DNA from: Palsa-870 sp039935415
Lineage (GTDB): Bacteria > Chloroflexota > Dormibacteria > Dormibacterales > Dormibacteraceae
DNA length: 46,563 nt
Reading direction: 5' to 3'
Assembly: GCA_039935415.1 (NCBI GenBank)
Contig: JBDTKH010000045.1
Coordinates: 1-46,563, forward strand
The notes under the pieces: model-generated
What the model saw: the letters and a program-made list of their open reading frames with translations, nothing else
What the model was told of the DNA's origin: nothing
Database searches by the model: none
Position numbers and translations under genes: made by a program
Shown: positions 7,596 to 14,268 of the stretch, one piece after another
Layout of the letters: each line of letters begins with the position of its first letter
Position numbering within the stretch: the stretch's first letter is position 1

Positions 7596-8348
7596 GTGGG
7601 AAGGGCCCTGGACGTTGCGCTGGTCGACGTCGGCGGCACGCTGTGGCCGAACTCGTGGCCTTTTCGGCAGACCGACAGGCTCGGCCGCCATCAACGGATG
7701 GCCGCCGCGATGCCGCTTCTTGGGGCCCAAGCAGTCGACGCGCTGGTGGCCGACCTCATCGAGAGCAGCCGGATCGGAGACGAGGCTCGCGCGATCTCGA
7801 CCGAGACATCCGCGACGATCGTCGGCGCCGATGTTCTGATCGCGGCGTCGCTCGGGCGCCAGGGACTGCCGGCCGACGCGATGACGGTGTCGCGAATCAG
7901 GCGCGCCATGGCGATCCCTATAGCGGACCGCATGCGACCGCTGCCAGGCGCCATCGAGCTGCTGGCCGAGATCCGCTCGCTGGGCATGCGCACCGTGATC
8001 GCGAGCAACACCTACTGGCGCGACGCGGGAAGCTACTGGGAGGACTTCGGGCTGCTCGGCATGGCGGATTACATCGACGAGGTGGTGACCTCGGTCGACG
8101 CTGGCCACCTCAAGCCACACCCCGCCGTGTTCGAGATGGCGATCCGGGTCGCGGGAGTGCCGGCGCATCGATGCGTCGTCATCGGCAACCGGGAGGAGAA
8201 CGACATCGAGCCCGCGCTGGCACTGGGCATGCGGACCATCCTCGTCTACCCCGACGACCCGAAACCCACCTCGAGCCGCGCCCATGCGGTCGCCGCCGAC
8301 CTGTGGGAGTGCGCCAACGCGTTGAAGGCTATGCTCCAAGCGTCGTGA
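7596..8348 (+). CDS. HAD-superfamily hydrolase
   Basis: A 250-residue HAD phosphatase-like protein of unknown substrate. Motif I is VDVGGTLWP with nucleophile D11; the usual second aspartate (DxD) is G13. Motif II is the ASN in TVIASNTYW, motif III the K of GHLKPHP, and motif IV GNREENDIEPALALG, ending with the typical release segment TILVY. The DxGGT form occurs in some HAD hydrolases, so loss of activity is not certain. The start GTG has AAGG 6 nt upstream; the gene is divergent from aroC. Its stop overlaps the start of the molybdenum hydroxylase small subunit (GTGA), so it seems to lead that operon. Confidence 0.85.
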   Translation: MGRALDVALVDVGGTLWPNSWPFRQTDRLGRHQRMAAAMPLLGAQAVDALVADLIESSRIGDEARAISTETSATIVGADVLIAASLGRQGLPADAMTVSRIRRAMAIPIADRMRPLPGAIELLAEIRSLGMRTVIASNTYWRDAGSYWEDFGLLGMADYIDEVVTSVDAGHLKPHPAVFEMAIRVAGVPAHRCVVIGNREENDIEPALALGMRTILVYPDDPKPTSSRAHAVAADLWECANALKAMLQAS

Positions 8349-8839
8349 AAAACGAGATGGCGCGCGACGTGCAGCGCCTGGTCGTCGCGCTCAACGTCAA
8401 CGGCGAGCGTACGGAGCTCCTTCTGCCGGTGCACAAGACGTTGCTCGAGGTGCTGCGCGAGGAAATGCAGCTCACCGGCACCAAGCATGGATGCGAGCTC
8501 GGCGAGTGCGGTACGTGCACCGTCCTCGTCGATGGCCGCCCAGAGCTCAGCTGCCTCTTGCTGCCGGTCCAGGTGGAGGGCCGCGTCATCACCACGATCG
8601 AAGGCATGGCGAGCGGGTCTACGCTGCACCCGCTGCAGCAGGCGTTCGTCGAGCTGGGCGCCGCTCAATGCGGCTACTGCACGCCTGGCATCCTGCTGTC
8701 CGCGAAATCGCTGCTTGAAACGACCGACCGCCCGTCACGCGAGGAGATCCGTGAAGCGCTGGCGGGCAATCTCTGCCGCTGCACCGGCTACGCGAAGATC
8801 CTTGACGCAGTTGAGCTTGCTGCGGGGCGCATGAGGTGA
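8345..8839 (+). CDS. Molybdenum hydroxylase, [2Fe-2S] small subunit (HcrC/CoxS-like)
   Basis: A 164-residue iron-sulfur subunit of a xanthine-oxidase-family enzyme that passes electrons between FAD and the molybdenum site. The plant-type cluster is C50-x4-C55-x2-C58...C70 and the second cluster is C109-x2-C112...C144-x-C146 (CGYCTPG and LCRCTGY). The GTG start overlaps the HAD stop by 4 nt; an ATG four codons further in is an alternative. It is followed by the large and FAD subunits in one operon. The iron-sulfur motifs are complete. Confidence 0.95.
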   Translation: MKNEMARDVQRLVVALNVNGERTELLLPVHKTLLEVLREEMQLTGTKHGCELGECGTCTVLVDGRPELSCLLLPVQVEGRVITTIEGMASGSTLHPLQQAFVELGAAQCGYCTPGILLSAKSLLETTDRPSREEIREALAGNLCRCTGYAKILDAVELAAGRMR

Positions 8840-11337
8840 CCCATCACCCCCACCCCGGCCTGCGGCCGGACCTCCCCGCGGGGCGGGGAGGTGAAGAAAA
8901 CCTTGGCCCGGTTGGTGAATTTTCAGTCATCGGCAAGCCGCTTCCCGGCGTGAATGCGGTCGCCAAGGTCACCGGGCGCGCGGTCTACGCGGACGACATG
9001 CTCCCGGTGCGAACCCTGCACTGCCGGATCCTTCGCAGCCCTCACCCGCACGCGCGCATCGTTTCGGTTGACACCTCGGCCGCGCGCCGGATGCCCGGTG
9101 TCCAGGCCGTCATCACCGGCTCTGACCTTCCAATCAAGTTCGGCATCCTCCCCGTCACGCAGGACGAGCGCGCTCTCGAGCACGAGAAGGTGCGCTACGT
9201 GGGCGACCCGATCGCCGCGGTGGCGGCGGTCGACGAGGAGATCGCCGCGGCCGCCTGCGACGCCATCGCGGTCGAGTACGAGGTGCTCGAACCCGTGATG
9301 TCGATCGAGGATGCCCTCGCTCCGGCAAAGAAAGAGAGGATCCAGGACTACGGCGGACCCAACAACATCCATAAGCTCGTCGCGCTGGAGTTCGGCGACG
9401 TCGACGGCGGCTTCGCCCGCGCCGACCATGTGCGCGAGGACCTTTTCTTCTTCCAGGGCAACACTCACCTGCCGATGGAGCAGCACAGCGCCATCGCCAC
9501 GTTCGAGGGGGGGAGCGCCGGTGGAAGCGCTTCGCGCGGCCCGCGCGAAGGGGGGGATTCCCCCCCTCAAACAGTCGGGAAGGTCACGCTCTGGTCGTCG
9601 ACGCAGGTCGTGCACTACGTGCACCGCGCGCTCGCAAAAGTGCTCGAGCTGCCGATGAACCGGATTCGCGTCATCGGCGCGGCTCACGGCGGAGGCTTCG
9701 GCGGCAAGACCGACCCGTTCGCGCACGAGATCATCGTGTGCAAGCTCGCGATGATCACCGGGCGCCCCGTCAAGTGTACCCTCACCCGTGAAGAGGTTTT
9801 TTACGCTCACCGCGGCCGCCACCCGGTCCTGATGTGGGTCCGGACTGGCGTCACGCGCGACGGAAGGATCACCGCGATGCACTTCCGCAGCGCACTGGAC
9901 GGCGGCGCGTACGGCTCGTACGGCGTCGCGTCCACCTTCTACACCGGCGCCCTGCAGACCGTGACATATGACATTCCCGCTTATCGGTTCGAAGGCTGCA
10001 GGGTGTTCACCAACAAACCGCCGTGCGGACCCAAACGCGGGCACGGCACTCCGCAGCCGCGTTTCGCCATCGAGCTGCACCTCGAGAAGATCGCGCACGA
10101 GCTCGGCCTCGACCCGGTCGACGTGAAGCAGCGGAACTTCGTCAAACCGATGACGCGCACGGTGAACTGGCTCCGTATCACCTCGTGCGGCCTCGAAGAG
10201 TGCACCGAGCGAGTGATGGCCGCCTCCGGTTACAGGCGCCGCGAACGCAAGCCAGGTCATGGCATGGGCTTTGCGGTGTCGACCTACATGTCAGGCGCCG
10301 GCACTGCCATCTACTGGAACGACATGCCCCACTCCGAGGTCCAGATCAAGGTCGACCGGGGTGGCGTCACCGCCTACTGCGGGGCGATGGACATCGGGCA
10401 GGGATCCGACTCGGTGCTCGCCGCCATCGTCGCCGAGGAGCTCGGGCTACACCCCGCCGACATCCGGCTCGTCACCGCCGACACCGACACCACGCCGATC
10501 GACCTGGGCTCGTACTCGTCGCGCGTGACCTTCATGGCCGGCAACGCCGCGCTCGAGGCGGCGCGAAAGATGCGGGCGATGCTTGTCGAGGCGGCGGCGG
10601 CGAAGATGGGCCGCGAAGCGGCTTCGGTTGAAGTGGGCGGCGGAAGGATCGGCGAATTCAGCTTCGAGGAGGCGAGCATCCTGGCCGAAGCGCGGTTCGG
10701 CACGCTGACCAGCGCCGGGAGTTACACGCCGCCGAAAATCGCAGGGCCCTACAAGGGCTCCGGTGTCGGACCCAGCCCCGCCTACAGCTACTCGGCGTGC
10801 GTGATCGACCTCGACGCAGACGCGCGCACCGGCCTCGTGCACGTCAACAAGGTCTGGATCGCGCACGACGTGGGTCGAGCCATCAACCCGCTGCTCGTCG
10901 AGGGTCAGGTCGAAGGCAGCGTGTACATGGGGTTGGGCGAGGCGCTCATGGAGGAGCAAGCATTTCGGAAGGGCCTGCACAAATGGCCGTCGATGCTCGA
11001 GTACAAGTCGCCCACCTTCCTCGACATGCCCGACGTCGAGACCTTCATCGTCGAGTCAGTCGACCCGGAGGGGCCGTATGGCGCGAAAGAGGCAGGGCAG
11101 GGACCGTTGCTGCCCGTGCCTCCCGCCGTGTGCGCGGCGATCTACGACGCGCTCGGTGTGTGGATCGACGAGGTCCCCGTCACGCCCGAGAAGGTGGTCG
11201 AGGCCTTGAGGCGCAAGAAGAAGGGCGAGCCTGGACGTTTCGGCCCATCGACGTTTCCAGCCATCCCCTACCCGCCGTGCATCAAAGTCGAGCCACCGGA
11301 CAAGGAGCTGGACCGTGCTTCGCCTGCCTCGATTTAG
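8836..11337 (+). CDS. Molybdenum hydroxylase large subunit (4-hydroxybenzoyl-CoA reductase alpha-like)
   Basis: An 833-residue molybdopterin-binding catalytic subunit. Conserved parts are KVTGRAVYADDM (about 44-55), the cofactor loop AHGGGFGGK near 283-291, KRGHGTPQPRFA near 400, and the C-terminal GAKEAGQGPLLPVP with the active-site glutamate. The FAD-subunit type places the enzyme nearest 4-hydroxybenzoyl-CoA reductases, though the natural substrate is unproven. Two oddities: about the first 25 residues (MTHHPHPGLRPDLPAGRGGE...) are encoded by a palindromic repeat (8844-8894), and a low-complexity insertion at residues 223-247 is encoded by another palindrome (9505-9567). Homologues normally begin at FSVIGKPLP. 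No in-frame start lies between repeat and FSVIGKPLP, so the GTG overlapping the small-subunit stop is taken. Confidence 0.93.
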   Translation: MTHHPHPGLRPDLPAGRGGEENLGPVGEFSVIGKPLPGVNAVAKVTGRAVYADDMLPVRTLHCRILRSPHPHARIVSVDTSAARRMPGVQAVITGSDLPIKFGILPVTQDERALEHEKVRYVGDPIAAVAAVDEEIAAAACDAIAVEYEVLEPVMSIEDALAPAKKERIQDYGGPNNIHKLVALEFGDVDGGFARADHVREDLFFFQGNTHLPMEQHSAIATFEGGSAGGSASRGPREGGDSPPQTVGKVTLWSSTQVVHYVHRALAKVLELPMNRIRVIGAAHGGGFGGKTDPFAHEIIVCKLAMITGRPVKCTLTREEVFYAHRGRHPVLMWVRTGVTRDGRITAMHFRSALDGGAYGSYGVASTFYTGALQTVTYDIPAYRFEGCRVFTNKPPCGPKRGHGTPQPRFAIELHLEKIAHELGLDPVDVKQRNFVKPMTRTVNWLRITSCGLEECTERVMAASGYRRRERKPGHGMGFAVSTYMSGAGTAIYWNDMPHSEVQIKVDRGGVTAYCGAMDIGQGSDSVLAAIVAEELGLHPADIRLVTADTDTTPIDLGSYSSRVTFMAGNAALEAARKMRAMLVEAAAAKMGREAASVEVGGGRIGEFSFEEASILAEARFGTLTSAGSYTPPKIAGPYKGSGVGPSPAYSYSACVIDLDADARTGLVHVNKVWIAHDVGRAINPLLVEGQVEGSVYMGLGEALMEEQAFRKGLHKWPSMLEYKSPTFLDMPDVETFIVESVDPEGPYGAKEAGQGPLLPVPPAVCAAIYDALGVWIDEVPVTPEKVVEALRRKKKGEPGRFGPSTFPAIPYPPCIKVEPPDKELDRASPASI
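8844..8894 (+). repeat. Palindromic double-hairpin repeat, group 1 copy A
   Basis: CCGGCC/GGCCGG (8855-8860 / 8864-8869) followed by CCTCCCC/GGGGAGG (8871-8877 / 8885-8891), bounded by TCACC...GGTGA. The same architecture occurs at 12512-12566 and, inverted, at 41244-41292. This copy is read through as the N-terminus of the molybdenum hydroxylase large subunit. Confidence 0.7.
9505..9567. repeat. Palindromic repeat, group 2 copy D, inside a coding frame
   Basis: GAGGGGGG (from 9505) pairs with CCCCCCTC (to 9567). Within it CTTCGCGCG and CGCGCGAAG form a perfect 9-bp hairpin with a 3-nt loop (9530-9550). The inverse complement resembles the element at 30872-30938 (TTTGAGGGGGGA-N2-TCCCCCC then a GC hairpin). 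It lies in frame in the large hydroxylase subunit and adds about 25 low-complexity residues. Confidence 0.6.
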
Positions 11338-12331
11338 CTACCTGCGGCCGAAGACCGCGCGCGAGGCGGCGCGAATGGCCGCGGACCTCGGCCCGCGTGC
11401 GATGTTCGTGGCAGGCGGCACCGACCTGTTTCCAAAGTTGAAGCGAAGGCAGTTCGAGGTCGAGAACCTGATCGCCCTGGACTTCCTGCCCCGCGAGGTC
11501 CACAGCGGATCGAACGAATGCGTTGTCGGTGCAGGCGTCACGCTCGCCGCTGCGAGCGTCCACGAGCACCTCAACAACGCCTTCGCGGGATATGCGGAAG
11601 CCGCCGGCCTCGTGTCATCCCCGCCGCTGCGCAATGCCGGAACGGTCGGTGGAAACCTCTGCGTCGACACGCGGTGCAACTACTACGACATGACCTACGA
11701 GTGGCGCAAGGCCGCGGGGTTCTGCATGAAAAAGGACGGCGACATCTGCCTTGTCGCGCCGAGCAGCCCGCGCTGCTGGGCGCTCTCGTCATCGGACACC
11801 GCGCCGATGGCGATCGCGCTGGACGCCTTGGTGAACCTGGTCGGCGCGGACGGCGAAAGAGAGCTGCCTGTCTCAGCGTTGTACCGAGATGATGGCATCG
11901 ACTACATGGCCAAGCAGCCGAGCGAGGTTGTCACATCGATCCGGCTCGCGGCTCAAGCCGAGACACGGAGCGCTTACGTGAAACTCCGCCGGCGCGGATC
12001 GATCGACTTTCCGATCGCCGGCGCCGCGGTCGCGATCCAGCTCGACGGCGACACTGTCGTTCGATGCCGCATCGTGCTGTCGGCGGTGGCGTCGCACCCG
12101 GTCGAGGCCACCGCGGCTGAAGAGTTCCTGAACGGAAAACGCGTCGACGCCGACACGGTGCGCGAGACTGCTGAGATCGCCGCCAAGCCGGCCAAGCCGC
12201 TCGACAACGCCGATCTCAGCCACTTCTGGCGGAAGCGCATGGTGCGAGTGGTTGTGGAGCAGGCTTTGGCGGCCGCGGCGACCAGAAGCGGCGGCTCGAA
12301 GGTTAAGCTTCTAGGCCGATACCGAGAATGA
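11315..12331 (+). CDS. Molybdenum hydroxylase FAD subunit with extra [4Fe-4S] insertion (HcrB-like)
   Basis: A 338-residue FAD-binding subunit. FAD contacts are FVAGGTDLFP (about 31-40) and RNAGTVGGNLC (106-116). Between the FAD motifs and SDTAPMAIALDA lies an insertion with C121, C137, C145 and C154. This four-cysteine loop is the hallmark of 4-hydroxybenzoyl-CoA reductase beta subunits, where it binds an extra [4Fe-4S] cluster; ordinary CoxM/XdhB subunits lack it. The GTG start, with GGAG 7 nt upstream, overlaps the large-subunit gene by 23 nt. It completes the small-large-medium operon and points to reductive aromatic-CoA chemistry. A pilin-like ORF overlaps its stop. Confidence 0.93.
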   Translation: MLRLPRFSYLRPKTAREAARMAADLGPRAMFVAGGTDLFPKLKRRQFEVENLIALDFLPREVHSGSNECVVGAGVTLAAASVHEHLNNAFAGYAEAAGLVSSPPLRNAGTVGGNLCVDTRCNYYDMTYEWRKAAGFCMKKDGDICLVAPSSPRCWALSSSDTAPMAIALDALVNLVGADGERELPVSALYRDDGIDYMAKQPSEVVTSIRLAAQAETRSAYVKLRRRGSIDFPIAGAAVAIQLDGDTVVRCRIVLSAVASHPVEATAAEEFLNGKRVDADTVRETAEIAAKPAKPLDNADLSHFWRKRMVRVVVEQALAAAATRSGGSKVKLLGRYRE

Positions 12332-12498
12332 GTCATTTTTTCAGACGACAGTCGGGACAGGGAATGGTGGAGTTTGCCCTCATCCTGGCGCTGGTCGCCC
12401 TGATCGTGATCGTCGCCCTGATCGCCACCGGGGGGCAGGTGATCAACCTGTACTCGGACATCGTCCAGACGATGTGCCTCTACCACGCAGGCTGCTGA
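12328..12498 (+). CDS. Flp/TadE-like pilin, 56 residues
   Basis: A short ORF whose ATG overlaps the FAD-subunit stop (ATGA). It has a basic N-terminus (MSHFFRRQ), then SGQGMVEFALILALVALIVI: a glycine followed four residues on by E-F and a long hydrophobic helix, the class III signal of Flp-type type IVb pilins cleaved by TadV/CpaA prepilin peptidase. The tail (VINLYSDIVQTMCLYHAGC) is short. No tad assembly genes are in the window, so its machinery is elsewhere or it is a stray copy. Position implies cotranscription with the molybdenum hydroxylase, an unusual pairing. The palindromic repeat 12512-12566 follows. Confidence 0.7.
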   Translation: MSHFFRRQSGQGMVEFALILALVALIVIVALIATGGQVINLYSDIVQTMCLYHAGC

Positions 12499-12511
12499 CA
12501 GGTTGATTTAG

Positions 12512-12566
12512 TCACCTCCCCGCCGTGTGGGGAGGACAGGGCGCTGCTCGCGGCGCCCAGGTGGGG
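12512..12566 (-). repeat. Palindromic double-hairpin repeat, group 1 copy B
   Basis: CCTCCCC (12515-12521) pairs with GGGGAGG (12529-12535); GGGCGC (12539-12544) pairs with GCGCCC (12553-12558); ends TCACC and GGTGGGG. Read on the minus strand it has the same order as copies A and C. It sits between the convergent pilin-like ORF and KDPG aldolase gene and may double as a transcription end. Confidence 0.65.
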
Positions 12567-13250
12567 CTAGTCCCCGATCGCTGCGGCTGCTGCTTCCGCC
12601 GCCCGCTGGGCGTTGGTCCGTATCGCCTCGAAGTCCCTGCGCGCCAGCGCCTCGGCCGGGAAGAGCGAGGTCGTCAGGCCCACCGCCCTCACCCCAAGGC
12701 GCAGGTACGCGCCGATGTCCTCGATCGGCACCCCACCCGAAACCCAGAACGGCACGCCGCCCATCGGCCCGTTCAGCGCCCGAATGTACTCCGGGCCTCC
12801 GACCGGTGCGATCGGGAACACCTTGACCAGCGCGGCGCCGGCCAAGCGCGCCTGGTAGATCTCGGTGGGCGTGAGCGCCCCGAGCACGCAGAGCATGTCC
12901 TCCTGGCGGCAGGCCTCCGCCACCTCGGGCAAGACCACCGGCGTCACGACGAACGAGGCGCCGGCGTCTTTGGCCTCACGCACGGCGCCAGGATCCCAGA
13001 CCGTCCCTACCCCGATCGGGTAGCGCGCGCCGGTGGTGGCGATGAGGCCGCGGATGAGGTCGAAGCAATGCGGAACGGTCTTGGTGATCTCGATCGTCTG
13101 CACGCCACCCTCGATCGCGGCCAGGCAGGCCTGGAACCCCGCGTCGGAGTCTTCTGTTCGCAGGACGCCGCACAACCGCTTGGGAAAGGCCTGGTCGATG
13201 GTCCGCAATGCCGGCTGAATTATCGCGGTTACCGTCAGGCGCGGCCCCAC
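12567..13250 (-). CDS. eda: KDPG/KHG aldolase
   Basis: A 227-residue class I aldolase that splits 2-keto-3-deoxy-6-phosphogluconate (or 4-hydroxy-2-oxoglutarate) to pyruvate and an aldehyde. Seen are the glutamate in TIEITKTVP, IGVGTVWDP, the Schiff-base lysine in ALVKVFPI, and the phosphate loop FWVSGGV. An alternative is another pyruvate aldolase of the same family. The GTG start is chosen; AAGGAGAG lies about 12 nt upstream. The gene is divergent from a TetR-family regulator across about 35 bp, so the two may share control. Confidence 0.88.
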   Translation of the reverse strand: MGPRLTVTAIIQPALRTIDQAFPKRLCGVLRTEDSDAGFQACLAAIEGGVQTIEITKTVPHCFDLIRGLIATTGARYPIGVGTVWDPGAVREAKDAGASFVVTPVVLPEVAEACRQEDMLCVLGALTPTEIYQARLAGAALVKVFPIAPVGGPEYIRALNGPMGGVPFWVSGGVPIEDIGAYLRLGVRAVGLTTSLFPAEALARRDFEAIRTNAQRAAEAAAAAIGD

Positions 13251-13268
13251 TCGCGCCCCGGCTCTCCT

Positions 13269-13288
13269 TACACTGGTACATACGTATG
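13269..13288 (+). promoter_or_regulatory. Promoter and candidate TetR operator
   Basis: A -10-like TACACT (13269-13274) lies 11 nt before the regulator ATG. The perfect palindrome CATACGTATG (13279-13288) spans the start codon. A palindrome over the start of a TetR gene and facing the divergent eda gene suggests an autoregulatory operator; this is inferred from symmetry and position. Confidence 0.4.
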
Positions 13289-13885
13289 ACTGGCGCCACG
13301 GCGACCGAGAGCACCCGAGACCAGATCATCCACGCCGCCGCCGAGTCCCTCCTCGAAAACGGGTACTCGGGCACGAGCGTAAGGGCCATCGCGACAAGGG
13401 CAGGGGTCGCCATCGGCAACCTCCAGTACTGGTTCCCGACCAAGTCGGAGCTCCTGGTGGAAGCCTGGAGATACCTGACCGGCAGGTCGGTCGAGGAGCT
13501 CCGCCGGACCCTGAACCAGCTGACCGATCCCCTCGAGGTCCTGGAGTTCGGCGTGGAGTCCCTGTGGGACTCGCTCCGGCGCTTGGGCGACATCCAGCTG
13601 GCTGCCTTCGACCTGCTGGTCCAGGCGCCTCGCACCGAGCGGCTTAGGGCCTACCTGCCCGAGCTGTTCACCCGCTACCGCGAGGTGATCCAGGAGCAGC
13701 TGGACCGGCTCGAGGAGGACGGCCGCGTCCGCCTGACCGTACCCCGCGAGGTCCTCGTCCCACTGGTGCTGAATACCGTGCTCGGCTTCGGGCTTTACTA
13801 CGTCGTGACCCGGGACGACGAGTCATGCCTCAAAGCGCTGTCGGCGTTCCGGCAGCTGGCAGCCACGCTGATCGAACCGCTGTGA
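13286..13885 (+). CDS. TetR-family transcriptional regulator
   Basis: A 199-residue one-domain repressor type. The N-terminal helix-turn-helix reads DQIIHAAAESLLENGYSGTS followed by VRAIATRAGVAIGNLQYWFPTKSELL, a standard TetR DNA-binding domain; the rest is the variable helical ligand domain. The ATG of MTGATATEST is chosen because a -10-like box and palindrome sit directly in front. It is divergent from eda and overlaps the next gene by 4 nt (GTGA), so it may control the aldolase, the downstream prenyl synthase operon, or both. Ligand unknown. Confidence 0.9.
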   Translation: MTGATATESTRDQIIHAAAESLLENGYSGTSVRAIATRAGVAIGNLQYWFPTKSELLVEAWRYLTGRSVEELRRTLNQLTDPLEVLEFGVESLWDSLRRLGDIQLAAFDLLVQAPRTERLRAYLPELFTRYREVIQEQLDRLEEDGRVRLTVPREVLVPLVLNTVLGFGLYYVVTRDDESCLKALSAFRQLAATLIEPL

Positions 13886-14268
13886 GCCCTCCCGCCCAGG
13901 TCATCGACCGCGACCTCGAGCGCCTCGAGGGCCTGTGGGACGACGGCCTCGCGGATGCCTTCCGCGCCTACATGCGGGCCGTCACCGGCTACGCGACGGC
14001 CACCCAGCCGAAGCTCGCCCTCGCCGCCGCGCTGGTCGAGGTCGGCGTCCGGCTCCAGGGCCTCGGCGGCCGCGCCGCGGCGCCCCCCACTTTGTTGATG
14101 GGGGACCTGTGCCTCGCGCGGTCGTCGCGGCTTCTCGCCGACGCTGCGCCACAATCCGTCCAGGTCGCGTTCGCCAGAGCCATCGAAGAGATGTCGTCCG
14201 CCGCAGCGTCCGGGCGGCCGGCCCCACACACGCGCAAGCTCCTGCTGCAGGCGGTCGCGGACGACTGA
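13882..14268 (+). CDS. Helical protein, possibly a HepS-like partner of prenyl diphosphate synthase
   Basis: A 128-residue, all-helical protein, not firmly recognised. The stretch PTLLMGDLCLARSSRLLADA resembles the GDxxxxRxxxLLA helix of prenyl synthases and of heptaprenyl synthase component I (HepS), but no aspartate-rich catalytic motif is present. It overlaps the regulator stop (GTGA) and its own stop overlaps the start of a prenyl synthase fusion gene (TGATG). A non-catalytic partner setting product chain length would fit. Homology to HepS is a guess from pattern and context. Confidence 0.5.
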   Translation: MSPPAQVIDRDLERLEGLWDDGLADAFRAYMRAVTGYATATQPKLALAAALVEVGVRLQGLGGRAAAPPTLLMGDLCLARSSRLLADAAPQSVQVAFARAIEEMSSAAASGRPAPHTRKLLLQAVADD

